This document shows positions 42,960 to 51,169 of a stretch of DNA of 64,000 nt, one piece after another. The stretch's first letter is position 1. Every line of letters begins with the position of its first letter. This DNA is from Streptomyces sp. TSRI0281 (GTDB lineage: Bacteria; Actinomycetota; Actinomycetes; Streptomycetales; Streptomycetaceae), in contig NZ_LWLE01000034.1 of assembly GCF_001905125.1 (NCBI RefSeq), positions 186,001-250,000 of the forward strand. Direction: 5' to 3'. The position numbers and the translations under genes were made by a program. Under the pieces are notes generated by a model, which saw nothing but the letters and a program-made list of their open reading frames with translations, did not search any database and was not told the DNA's origin.

Positions 42960-43430
42960 ATGGCCCGAACCGAGTACTACGACGATCCGGACGCCCCCCA
43001 GCCGAACTCTCTGGTCGTGGCGGCCTCCGCCGTTGTCACCGATGGGGACGGCTGCGTACTCCTCCAACGGCGCAGGGACAACGATTTGTGGGCGCTGCCG
43101 GGCGGGGCGATGGACATGGACGATTCCCTGCCCGGCACGGCTGTGCGCGAGGTCAAGGAGGAGACCGGCCTCGACGTCGAGATCACGGGCCTCGTCGGCA
43201 CGTACACCGACCCCCGTCATGTCATCGCGTACAGCGACGGAGAGGTGCGGCGGCAGTTCAACGTCTGCTTCACCGCCCGAGTCGTCGGCGGCGCCCTAGC
43301 CATCTCGGAAGAGAGCACGGAACTCCGCTTCGTGGCGCGCGAAGAACTCGACTCGCTTCCCATGCACCACACGCAACGGTTGCGAATCAGGCACTTTCTG
43401 GAACATCGCGCCGCCCCGTACCTGGGGTAG
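42960..43430 (+). CDS. NUDIX hydrolase
   Basis: 156 residues. A full Nudix box is present: GGAMDMDDSLPGTAVREVKEETGLDVEI (G-x5-E-x7-R-E-U-x-E-E-x-G-U, with D in place of the first E). Nearby LLQRRRDNDLWALPGG is the usual lead-in. It is co-transcribed with the XRE/PLD gene. In integrative plasmids such as pSAM2, a Nudix protein (Pif) prevents redundant transfer, so an immunity role is an attractive but unproven reading. Confidence 0.87.
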   Translation: MARTEYYDDPDAPQPNSLVVAASAVVTDGDGCVLLQRRRDNDLWALPGGAMDMDDSLPGTAVREVKEETGLDVEITGLVGTYTDPRHVIAYSDGEVRRQFNVCFTARVVGGALAISEESTELRFVAREELDSLPMHHTQRLRIRHFLEHRAAPYLG

Positions 43431-43475
43431 GGACCACGAGCCGCCGACAAGAGGAAGCCTCACCGGCCAGGCGGA

Positions 43476-44054
43476 CTACCCCAGGTCGGCAAGCGCCCGG
43501 TACAGCGTCGCGCGGGACACCCCGAGAGCTTTGGCGATGGCTGTGACGCTCTCCCCCATGGCGCGGCGCGCCTTGGCCGCAGCGAGCTTGTCGGCGTCCA
43601 TGACGGCGGGCCGCCCACCCGTTCGCCCCTGAGCGCGGGCAGCGTCCAGACCGGCGCGGGTCCGGTCCTTGATCAAGATGCGCTCGAACTCCGCCATCGC
43701 GCCCACCACTTGCAGCATGAGCCGTCCGTCCGGGGTGTTCGGTTCGATGCTCGCCAGCGCCCCCGTCAGCACCTTGAAGCCGACTCCCCGCGCGGCAAGC
43801 GCGTCCACCATGTTCACCAGGTCGATCAGCGAGCGGGCGAACCGGTCCAGCTTCCACACGCAGAGGGTGTCTCCGGGACGGACGTAGTCGAGCACGGCTG
43901 CGAGTTCGGGGCGGTCTGTGTTCTTCCCGCTCGCCTTGTCCGTGAAGATCCGGGCGCACCCCGCGTCGGTCAGCGCGTCATGCTGCAACTGCGCTTCCTG
44001 GTCGTCGGTGGAGACTCGGGCGTAGCCGATGAGGTGTCCCGTGGTCGCGTCCAT
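43476..44054 (-). CDS. Resolvase/invertase-type serine recombinase
   Basis: 192 residues. The catalytic domain starts IGYARVSTDDQEAQLQHDAL (nucleophile Ser), continues with the FTDKASGKNTDRPEL region and DRFARSLIDLVN, and ends with a Hin-like HTH (ESVTAIAKALGVSRATLYRALADLG). It could act on candidate half-sites lying just upstream of its gene. It may resolve dimers or invert DNA; it is not the integrase of the element. Confidence 0.9.
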   Translation of the reverse strand: MDATTGHLIGYARVSTDDQEAQLQHDALTDAGCARIFTDKASGKNTDRPELAAVLDYVRPGDTLCVWKLDRFARSLIDLVNMVDALAARGVGFKVLTGALASIEPNTPDGRLMLQVVGAMAEFERILIKDRTRAGLDAARAQGRTGGRPAVMDADKLAAAKARRAMGESVTAIAKALGVSRATLYRALADLG

Positions 44055-44062
44055 GGCGAGAC

Positions 44063-44170
44063 TGTCTCATAACTCGTCTCAGAACCTCAAGTGATTTGGA
44101 TAGGTTGTGAGACGGGTTTTGCGACATACTTCCGGAGGCCGGGAGAGGGTGGCTGGATCGTCTCAATAAC
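44063..44170. promoter_or_regulatory. Candidate resolution (res) site
   Basis: Four related motifs lie directly upstream of the recombinase start: TGTCTCATAAC (44063-44073), CGTCTCAGAAC (44075-44085), the inverse GTTGTGAGACG (44104-44114) and CGTCTCAATAAC (44159-44170). Copies two and three form a 40-bp dyad. This fits a subsite array for a small serine recombinase or its autoregulation. Confidence 0.5.
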
Positions 44171-44537
44171 CATCGTTTGATAGACGCCTCGCCAACCGTC
44201 ACGCACAGAAACTCCCCGCGCAAACAGACCAATCAGCCATGTGAGAGTTTTCCCTCCCTGCCGCTCTGACGGGAGGCATGGAGGGGGCACCTCCCTGGGC
44301 CCGCGTTCGGCGGTGCGGCAGCGAAAGCGGGCGCCCACGTTGACGTGATGACGGATGAGGCCCATGTTCTGTTTTTCTCTTATTTTTCTACGTGCAATCA
44401 AAAAAGTAGGAAGAATCGTCACTCCGTCATTGCTCTGCCGCCGAGAGAGCACCAAGCCGGCGACGCCCCCACGGGGCGATCGGGACCCGCCACCAGGTTC
44501 TCCCCGGCAACGGGCCGTGAACGGCGCTCAGGCAGGC
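44171..44537. other. Non-coding gap inside the element
   Basis: No convincing gene. It contains a GGGAGG/CCTCCC inverted pair near 44270-44305 and a markedly AT-rich stretch at about 44360-44420 (TTTTTCTCTTATTTTTC), unlike the rest of the window. The latter may be a regulatory or transfer-related site of the element. Confidence 0.4.
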
Positions 44538-46079
44538 TCAGGCGGCCGTATGTCCCTGCCGCTGGGCCCTCGCGCCCTGCAAGTCGATCGACAGGCGTTC
44601 CAGTGCGCGGCGTTTCATGTCCGCCGGGCGGCCACCTCGCTGACCCTTCGCGCACTCCAGCCGGGTTCCGGTGTCGAGCAGCATGAACCGCCGTTCCCGG
44701 GCGTCGGCGATCCTCCAGTAATCGGCGTAGGTCTTCCCTGTGGGAACCAGCTCCGTGCGTTCCTTCTGTACCGGAGTTGCTTCCAGGGCCTCGGCGCGGC
44801 CCTCCAGTGCGTCCACCTGCTCCTGCCAGATGGCGAGACCGACACGTGATCGCCGCGATTCGCGAACGGCGTACAGCTCGCGGAGTTCGGTGGTGATCTC
44901 CTCCAGTTCGGGGCGGGGGTCGTAACCGGGGTACGTAACCCGTTCCAGTACGGGGAATCCTCCCCACTCCTTCAGGAACTCCCGTTCCGCGTAATCCTCC
45001 ACCCAGTCGGTCTTGATCGCTGCGGAAGCCTCGCAGGGAAGTCCCTTGGTGCGGGCCCGGCAGACGTAGACCGAGTAGCTGTGTGCGGGGACCCGGTACA
45101 TGCGGCCCTTGCATGAGGCGCAGTGCAGAACGCCGAGCAGGAGCGCGCCGGTGTCCTTCCGGGTCCCGGTGGCCCCCTTGGGGCGTCCACCAAGGGAGGT
45201 CTTGATCTCCTCGAACCGGTCTCGCGTCAGGATCGGGTCGGAGGTGATGCTCACCGGCAGGCCGTTGCGGTCCCGGACAACGGAACCCGCGTAGGTCTGG
45301 TGGCCGAGGAGTGACGGGGACAGCAGCACGCGTTTAACGGTCTGGCCGACCCACTTGCGCCCCTTCGGGTTCCGCCCTTGCCGAACGTCGTTCCAATCGC
45401 GAGGCGTCAAGATGCTTTCGCTGTTCAGATGGAACGCGATGGCGTTCGGAGCGTTGCCGTCCAGCAGCATCCGGATCATCGTCTCGATGGCTTCCACGCG
45501 CTTCGGGTCCTGGGCCAGGGTCCACCCTTCGCCGGCTGGACGCTGCACGGGTGCGTATCCGTACGGCGGGAGCCCTCCGGAGTACCGTCCCATCGCCCGC
45601 AGCGCCGCATTGGCGCTCGTGACGCGCTCCTTGATGGCCTGGCTCTCCATCTGCGCGGCGAAGGCCAGCAGCATGGTGATCAATTCGGACATGATCGAGG
45701 TCATGTCCAGTTCCAGCGAGCTGCCTCCCGGGCCCTCCGCGAAGACCAGGCGCTTGCCGTGGCGCTTCGCCCAGCGCGTCAGCTCGGCCATGTCACCCAT
45801 GGAGCGGACGGCGCGGTCGAGCCGCCACCAGACGATCACGTCGAAGTCGTCGGGTCTGGCCAGCCAGTCGCCCAGTTCCGGCCGTTCGAACGGAGTCGTC
45901 CGGGTGGCGGAGACGTCCAGGTCCTCCGCGTAGCCGACGACCTCGGCTCCAAGGCGTCTGGCTTCCGCCTCACCGGCTTCCCGCTGGCGCTTGGGTGATG
46001 TCGATTCGTCGGTCCTGACGCTCAGTCGCACCGCGATAAGTGCCCGCAGCCCGGGGCGGTCGTTGTTCGTATTGATCAT
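44538..46079 (-). CDS. int: Large serine recombinase (integrase)
   Basis: 513 residues. The N-terminal catalytic domain holds IAVRLSVRTDESTSPKRQ (nucleophile Ser), DVIVWWRLDRAVRSMGD and QAIKERVTSANAAL. A recombinase domain follows (GGLPPYGYAPVQ, then WNDVRQGR). A zinc ribbon (LHCASCKGRMYRV with VCRARTKGLPC) and a coiled-coil helical tail complete the usual order. ATG 46079 follows GAGAGGGGG. It is read away from the right junction, which lies 40 bp upstream: the typical layout of int next to its own att site. Confidence 0.93.
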   Translation of the reverse strand: MINTNNDRPGLRALIAVRLSVRTDESTSPKRQREAGEAEARRLGAEVVGYAEDLDVSATRTTPFERPELGDWLARPDDFDVIVWWRLDRAVRSMGDMAELTRWAKRHGKRLVFAEGPGGSSLELDMTSIMSELITMLLAFAAQMESQAIKERVTSANAALRAMGRYSGGLPPYGYAPVQRPAGEGWTLAQDPKRVEAIETMIRMLLDGNAPNAIAFHLNSESILTPRDWNDVRQGRNPKGRKWVGQTVKRVLLSPSLLGHQTYAGSVVRDRNGLPVSITSDPILTRDRFEEIKTSLGGRPKGATGTRKDTGALLLGVLHCASCKGRMYRVPAHSYSVYVCRARTKGLPCEASAAIKTDWVEDYAEREFLKEWGGFPVLERVTYPGYDPRPELEEITTELRELYAVRESRRSRVGLAIWQEQVDALEGRAEALEATPVQKERTELVPTGKTYADYWRIADARERRFMLLDTGTRLECAKGQRGGRPADMKRRALERLSIDLQGARAQRQGHTAA

Positions 46080-46121
46080 GCGAATCCCCCTCTCGAGGCA
46101 AACTGTATCTTTATTTCAATG

Positions 46122-46254
46122 GGCTGGCGGATCGACTACCAGCTGCCACCCCGGGGCTCGCCGCTCGCGCGGTGAAGGCATGGGTCGAGCGGGCCGCCAC
46201 GCACGAGGAGCGGTGGAGCGACCACGCGCCGGTGGCCGTCGTGTACGAAAGATG
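46122..46254 (+). pseudogene. Displaced original 3' end of xthA
   Basis: Reads GWRIDYQL, then after a one-base loss near 46145, TPGLAARAVKAWVERAATHEERWSDHAPVAVVYER and a stop at 46252-46254. It corresponds to the last 45 codons of xthA. The in-phase frame meets TGA soon after the deletion, so the fragment is no longer useful coding DNA. Confidence 0.82.
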
Positions 46255-46525
46255 AGGCGCGGGGTGTTCCCGGCGGATTCGCGCCGTTTTCCGGCGTTTC
46301 TCCGCGTTTCCCGGCGTAGTGAACTCCCGTGATCGGTAGGTGAGTTCCGGCCATATCCGGCTGTGTGTCACCTGTCGTAGACCGCGTGCGGGTTCGTGCC
46401 GTACCGCTGATCGCGTTCTGCCGGAGCGGTGGGGCGCGGGCGGCGAACGTGCCGATCCGGGGCGCCGGTGAGGGATGGCTCATCGTGCAGGGCGAGGCGA
46501 TACCGGGTCAGCCAAGGGCTGCCTC

Positions 46526-47242
46526 TCAGTGCCCCGGAGAGCCGGACCCGGCCGGTCCGTCCTCCGTCGCCGCCCTCGGGGGCTGGGTGCCGTCCTCGCG
46601 GCGCAGTCGGCGGTCCAGGGCCATGGACAGTTCCGCGTCCACCACCGCGCGTGCGAGGGGGCGGAGTTGGGCCGGTTCGGTCTCCGCTGTGTGGGCATGC
46701 AGTACCCGGACGAAGATTTCGGCGAGAGCGTCCGCGTGCTCACGGACGCGGCGGCCCGAGGAGAGCACCGTGGAGAGCGGCACCCCTTCCCGTACCAATT
46801 CCGCCGACACTTCCAGCAGACGCCGGCTGATGTGGACGATCTCGTCGCCGTCGGTGGCGAGATAGCCCAGGTCGAGGGCGGTGGCGAGGTTCTCCGGGGT
46901 GACCTCGCCCTCGAAGTAGTCGGCGAGCTGTTCCGGAGTGAGCCGGACCGGGGTCTCCTCGGTCGGTTCGCCCAGGCCCAGCACTTCGGCCACATCGCGC
47001 CCGCTCTCGAAGGTGGCGGCGAGATCGGCGATGCCGTTGAGGGTGTGCCCCCGCTCCAGCAGGCCGGTGATGGTGCGCAGACGGGCCAGATGGTGGTCGT
47101 CGTACCAGGCGATACGGCCTTCCCGGCGGGGTGGCGGGATCAGGCCGCGTTCCCGGTAGAAGCGCAGGGTCCGCACGGTGATGCCGGCCTCTTTGGCCAG
47201 CTCCTCCATGCGGTATTCACGGTGCTCAAGTCCTTCGGCCAC
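46526..47242 (-). CDS. MerR family transcriptional regulator
   Basis: 238 residues. The N-terminal winged helix YRMEELAKEAGITVRTLRFYRERGLIPPPRREGRIAWYDDHHLARLRTI is a classic MerR domain. A long C-terminal helical region (LLERGHTLNGIADLAATFE and onward) has no metal-binding Cys, so it is probably a drug- or lipid-sensing type. GTG 47242 is the start. It is divergent from the monooxygenase operon and is its likely activator. Nothing is recognised in 46255-46525. Confidence 0.88.
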   Translation of the reverse strand: MAEGLEHREYRMEELAKEAGITVRTLRFYRERGLIPPPRREGRIAWYDDHHLARLRTITGLLERGHTLNGIADLAATFESGRDVAEVLGLGEPTEETPVRLTPEQLADYFEGEVTPENLATALDLGYLATDGDEIVHISRRLLEVSAELVREGVPLSTVLSSGRRVREHADALAEIFVRVLHAHTAETEPAQLRPLARAVVDAELSMALDRRLRREDGTQPPRAATEDGPAGSGSPGH

Positions 47243-47259
47243 AGGGGCACCCTATGTTG

Positions 47260-47345
47260 TACCGCCGGTAACTTTCCTTGGTTCGCCCCCTACCCATCAG
47301 TACGGGGCTGCTCTACTCTCCCAACAGTGCCAGTGATTGCTGGCA
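47260..47345. promoter_or_regulatory. Divergent promoter region with two dyads
   Basis: TACCG-C-CGGTA (47260-47270) lies near merR. TGCCAG-N6-CTGGCA (47328-47345) lies 32 bp before the monooxygenase start. Either could be the MerR operator. Confidence 0.5.
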
Positions 47346-47377
47346 GAGTCGTGTGACGTAATGCGGGAGGCGGCACC

Positions 47378-48913
47378 ATGGCCCAGCACGAGCATGTACG
47401 CGTGGCGGTGATCGGATCCGGATTCGGGGGCCTCGGGGCCGCGGTCCGGCTGCGCCGTGAGGGCATCACGGATTTCGTCGTCCTGGAACGGGCCGGTTCC
47501 GTCGGAGGCACCTGGCGCGACAACAGCTATCCGGGCTGCGCCTGCGATGTGCCGTCCCACCTCTACTCGTTCTCGTTCGCGCCCAACCCCGACTGGCCGC
47601 GCACCTTCTCCGGACAGCGGCACATCCGGGCGTATCTGGAGCATGTCGCCGACACCTTCGGGCTCCGCCCGCATCTCCGGCTCAACCATGAAGTGACCAT
47701 GATGCGCTGGGACAACGACGAGCTGCACTGGGTGATCGAGTCCGCCAACGGGACCACGATCGTCGCCGATACCGTCGTCTCCGCGACCGGTCCGCTCTCC
47801 GACCCGAAGATGCCGGACATCCCCGGGCTCGCCGAATTCCCCGGCAAGGTCTTCCACTCCGCGCGGTGGGACCACGACTACGACCTGACCGGCAAGCGGG
47901 TCGCGATGATCGGCACCGGCGCCTCCGCCATACAGATAGTCCCGGCGATCCAGCCGAAGGCCGGCCGGGTGACCCTCTTCCAGCGCACCCCGCCCTGGGT
48001 CATGCCGCGCATGGACCGGACCATAAGCGGCGCCGAACGCTGGCTGCACCGCGCGATCCCCGTCACCGGCACCGCCCGCCGCGGACTGCTGTGGGGCATC
48101 CGGGAGTTGCAGGTCAGCGCCTTCACCAAGCACCCGGACCAGCTGGGCCTGGTGGAGAGGATAGCCAAGTCCAACATCGCCCGGTCCATCAAGGACCCCG
48201 CCCTGCGGGCCAAGCTGACCCCCTCGTACCGCATCGGCTGCAAGCGCATCCTGCTCTCCAGCGCCTACTACCCGGCGCTCGCCCAGCCCAATGTCGATGT
48301 GGTCGCCTCCGGACTCACCGAGGTGCGCGGCTCCACGGTCGTCGCGGCCGACGGTACGGAGACCGAGGTCGACGCGATCATCTTCGGCACCGGCTTCCAC
48401 GTCACGGACATGCCGATCGCCGACCGGGTCGTCGGCGCGGAGGGCATCACGCTCGCCGAGCACTGGAAGAACGGCATGACGTCGCTGCGCGGCGCGACCG
48501 CGGCCGGCTTCCCCAACTGGATGACGATCATCGGGCCGAACACCGGGCTCGGAAACTCCTCCATGATCCTCATGATCGAGTCCCAGCTGAACTACATGGC
48601 CGACTATCTGCGTCAGTTGGACGTCCTGGGCGGCCGGGCGGCACTCGGTGCGCGCACCTCGGCCGTCACGGCGTGGAACCACCGGGTCCAGGAGCGGATG
48701 AAGCGGACCGTGTGGAACACCGGCGGCTGCACCAGCTGGTACCTGGACGCCGAAGGACGCAACACGACGGTCTGGCCGGGCACGACGAGCGAGTTCCGCA
48801 AGGAGACCCGGACCGTGGACCTGGCGGAGTACGAGGTCATCCGGATTCCCCGGCGGACCGTCCCCGCCCAGGCCCGCGCCGCGGCGCCCGTCGCCGAGGA
48901 GATCGCGGGATGA
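47378..48913 (+). CDS. Flavin-containing / Baeyer-Villiger monooxygenase
   Basis: 511 residues. FAD site VAVIGSGFGGLGAAVRLRREG, then SVGGTWRDNSYPGCACDVPSHLYSFSF, the BVMO fingerprint FPGKVFHSARWDHD (FxGxxxHxxxWD), NADPH site RVAMIGTGASAIQIVPAI and a second GTGFH. It is likely to convert a ketone to an ester with O2 and NADPH. It is the first gene of a three-gene overlapping operon with a hydrolase and an SDR. The substrate is unknown. Confidence 0.9.
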   Translation: MAQHEHVRVAVIGSGFGGLGAAVRLRREGITDFVVLERAGSVGGTWRDNSYPGCACDVPSHLYSFSFAPNPDWPRTFSGQRHIRAYLEHVADTFGLRPHLRLNHEVTMMRWDNDELHWVIESANGTTIVADTVVSATGPLSDPKMPDIPGLAEFPGKVFHSARWDHDYDLTGKRVAMIGTGASAIQIVPAIQPKAGRVTLFQRTPPWVMPRMDRTISGAERWLHRAIPVTGTARRGLLWGIRELQVSAFTKHPDQLGLVERIAKSNIARSIKDPALRAKLTPSYRIGCKRILLSSAYYPALAQPNVDVVASGLTEVRGSTVVAADGTETEVDAIIFGTGFHVTDMPIADRVVGAEGITLAEHWKNGMTSLRGATAAGFPNWMTIIGPNTGLGNSSMILMIESQLNYMADYLRQLDVLGGRAALGARTSAVTAWNHRVQERMKRTVWNTGGCTSWYLDAEGRNTTVWPGTTSEFRKETRTVDLAEYEVIRIPRRTVPAQARAAAPVAEEIAG

Positions 48914-49866
48914 GCCGGCTGCTGCGACGTGAGGCGGCACGTCAGGTGCCCGCCGCCCCGGTACCCGAACGGGTACTGCCCGCCGTCTCGGCCGACGGCT
49001 CCCGCATCCATGTCGAACTGCACGGCCCCGAGGACGCCCCCGCGGTGGTGCTGGCGCACGGCTGGACCTGTAGCACGCACTTCTGGGCCGCCCAGATCCG
49101 GGACCTGGCCGTCGACCACCGGGTCATCGCCTACGACCAGCGCGGTCACGGCCTGACCCCCGCGGCGGCGGGGCCCGGCGGATACAGCACGCACGCGCTG
49201 GCCGACGACCTCGAAGCGGTGCTGGCGGCCACCCTCGCACCGGGACGCAGAGCGGTGCTCGCCGGGCACTCCATGGGCGGGATGACGCTGATGGCCGCCT
49301 CCCGGCGACCGGGGCTGCGCGAGCACGCCGCCGCCGTCCTGCTGTGCAGCACCGGCAGCTCGCGGCTGGTCTCCGAGGCGCTCGTCGTACCGATCCGGCC
49401 AGGAGGTGTACGGACCCGGGCGACCCGCGCGATCCTGGGAGCACGGGCGCCGCTCGGACCCGTCACGCCGGTCTCCAGGAAGGTCCTGAAATACGGCACG
49501 ATGGGTCCTGGTTCGGCCCCGGAACGGGTCGAGGCATGCGCCCGCATCGTGCACGCGTGTCCGAGAAAGGCCCGGGTGGCCTGGGGGCACGTGCTCGCGG
49601 AGCTGGACCTGGACGCGGGCGTGCGGGGGCTGCGGGTACCGACCGCGGTGATCGCGGGCACGGCCGACCGGCTGACCCCGCCGGTCCACGCGCGCGCCAT
49701 CGCCGCCGCGCTGCCCCAGTGCCTCGGCCTGACCGAGCTCACCGGCATGGGGCACATGACTCCGGTCGAGGCCCCGGAAGCGGTCACGGCCCGGATCCGG
49801 GAACTTGTCGTGCGGTACATCGCGGTGGACGGGGCCGGTACGGCCGAGAAGGAGGAGGTCGCATGA
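48910..49866 (+). CDS. Alpha/beta hydrolase of the monooxygenase operon
   Basis: 318 residues. AVVLAHGWTCSTHFWA, AYDQRGHGLTPAA, LAGHSMGGMTLMAAS (nucleophile Ser) and TGMGHMTPVEAPE (His) give the catalytic set. It overlaps both neighbours by 4 bp. In this context it could hydrolyse the ester made by the monooxygenase. Confidence 0.9.
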   Translation: MSRLLRREAARQVPAAPVPERVLPAVSADGSRIHVELHGPEDAPAVVLAHGWTCSTHFWAAQIRDLAVDHRVIAYDQRGHGLTPAAAGPGGYSTHALADDLEAVLAATLAPGRRAVLAGHSMGGMTLMAASRRPGLREHAAAVLLCSTGSSRLVSEALVVPIRPGGVRTRATRAILGARAPLGPVTPVSRKVLKYGTMGPGSAPERVEACARIVHACPRKARVAWGHVLAELDLDAGVRGLRVPTAVIAGTADRLTPPVHARAIAAALPQCLGLTELTGMGHMTPVEAPEAVTARIRELVVRYIAVDGAGTAEKEEVA

Positions 49867-50747
49867 GCGGCAGGCGGAGTCTCGAAGGACAGGTCGTCGT
49901 CGTCACCGGCGCGGCGCGGGGCGTGGGCGAACTGCTGGCCCGCAAACTCTCGGCGCGGGGCGCGACGCTGGCGCTGGTCGGACTGGAACCGGACGAGCTG
50001 AAGAAGGTCTCCGAGCGGCTGCACGGGGAGAGCGACCACTGGTTCGCCGATGTCACCGACCATGTGGCGATGGCACGGGTCGCCGAGGAGATCAAGGCAC
50101 GCTTCGGCAAGATCGACGTCGTCGTCGCCAACGCGGGCGTCGCCTCGGGCGGGCCGTTCATCGACTCCGACCCGGAGGCGTGGCGGCGGGTCATCGAGGT
50201 CAACCTGATCGGTGGCGCGGTGACCGCGCGGGCGTTCCTGCCAGTACTGATGGAGAGCCGCGGGTACTTCCTCCAGATAGCGTCACTGGCCGCGATCACC
50301 CCGGCGCCGATGATGACCGCCTACTGCGCGTCCAAGTCGGGCGTGGAGGCGTTCGCGCACAGCCTGCGTGCCGAGGTCGGCTACCGGGGCGTCCGGGTCG
50401 GGGTCGGCTATCTGTCCTGGACGGACACCGACATGGTGCGGGGCGCCGACGAGGACGACGTGATGCGTGAGCTGCGCCAGCGGCTGCCCTGGCCGTCGAA
50501 CCGTACGTACCCGCTGGGTCCGGCCGTGGACCGGATCGTGGCCGGCGTCGAACGGCGCTCCCCGCATGTGTACGCCCAATGGTGGCTGCGCGGGATGCAG
50601 TCGGTGCGTGGCTGTCTGCCGTCCCTCATCGGAGTGGTCGGGCAGCGCGAGATGAAGAGGTTCGGGCCGCGGCTGGAAGGCGTCTCCAAGGGGCTGGTGG
50701 GGGCCGGGGGAGCGGCGGACCAGGATGCGCGCACGTTGCGTAGGTGA
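49863..50747 (+). CDS. Short-chain dehydrogenase/reductase
   Basis: 294 residues. NAD(P) site VVVVTGAARGVGELLARKL (TGxxxGxG), VVVANAGVASGG (NAG), Ser in LQIASLAAITP and YCASK (YxxxK) complete the classical SDR tetrad. The C-terminal extension of about 60 residues is typical of SDRs placed beside BVMO genes. It could make the ketone substrate from an alcohol. Confidence 0.92.
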   Translation: MSGRRSLEGQVVVVTGAARGVGELLARKLSARGATLALVGLEPDELKKVSERLHGESDHWFADVTDHVAMARVAEEIKARFGKIDVVVANAGVASGGPFIDSDPEAWRRVIEVNLIGGAVTARAFLPVLMESRGYFLQIASLAAITPAPMMTAYCASKSGVEAFAHSLRAEVGYRGVRVGVGYLSWTDTDMVRGADEDDVMRELRQRLPWPSNRTYPLGPAVDRIVAGVERRSPHVYAQWWLRGMQSVRGCLPSLIGVVGQREMKRFGPRLEGVSKGLVGAGGAADQDARTLRR

Positions 50748-50846
50748 TCGAAATGCGGTGAATGTCGTGCCGTGCGAGGCTGGGCGGGGCCCTTCAGGGG
50801 GCCTCCCCCCCCCACGTACCCCACGCACCCCACAGGAGTGAACGGC

Positions 50847-51041
50847 ATGGGCATCGCAGACCAGTTCAAGGACAAGGCGCAGAGGCTCGCCGACGAGGCC
50901 AAGCGGAAGATGGACGAGGGCCGCGACGAGGGCGGGGAGCGGACGCAGGACGCGTCCGAGCAGGCAGCGGAGACGTCGCGGCACAACCGTGACATGGCCC
51001 GCGACGCCGCGACCGCTCTCGGCGAGCGCCGCGACCGCTGA
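50847..51041 (+). CDS. Small charged helical protein
   Basis: 64 residues, highly charged: IADQFKDKAQRLADEAKRKMDEGRDEGGERTQ and on to MARDAATALGERRDR, predicted as one long amphipathic helix. The pattern recalls small Streptomyces proteins sometimes annotated as antitoxin- or CsbD-like, but no firm family can be assigned. ATG 50847 follows AGGAG. Confidence 0.65.
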   Translation: MGIADQFKDKAQRLADEAKRKMDEGRDEGGERTQDASEQAAETSRHNRDMARDAATALGERRDR

Positions 51042-51075
51042 CGCGCCTTCGCGCCCTTGCGCGTTGTCCGTGATT

Positions 51076-51111
51076 CACCAACCGCATCCGGGTCCCCGGG
51101 TGCGGTTGGTG
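51076..51111. terminator. Terminator after small helical gene
   Basis: CACCAACCGCA at 51076-51086 pairs with TGCGGTTGGTG at 51101-51111, with CCGGG/CCCGG closing inside. Confidence 0.75.
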
Positions 51112-51169
51112 CGCGCGCCCGGGCGAACCGCGGGCGCCCGGAAGGTACTTCAGGAAGCCCGCAGCGGCG

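Larger units (their letters stand above)
41507..46122. mobile_element. Integrative element inserted in xthA (serine integrase type)
   Basis: About 4.6 kb. The left end lies within xthA at GCCGGGTGGCGCATTGAC (41502-41519); the right end at CAATGGGCTGGCGGATCGAC (46117-46136) leads into the displaced xthA 3' end. The junctions share a GG core, as expected for a large serine integrase. Cargo: two small genes, an XRE/PLD-like regulator, NUDIX, a resolvase-type recombinase and the integrase. No replication or transfer gene is present, so this is a minimal or eroded element. Confidence 0.8.

Noticed and set aside
44087..44455. 122-residue minus-strand open frame between the two recombinases
   Set aside because: No ribosome site, no recognisable pattern, and it crosses the AT-rich non-coding stretch and the candidate res site.
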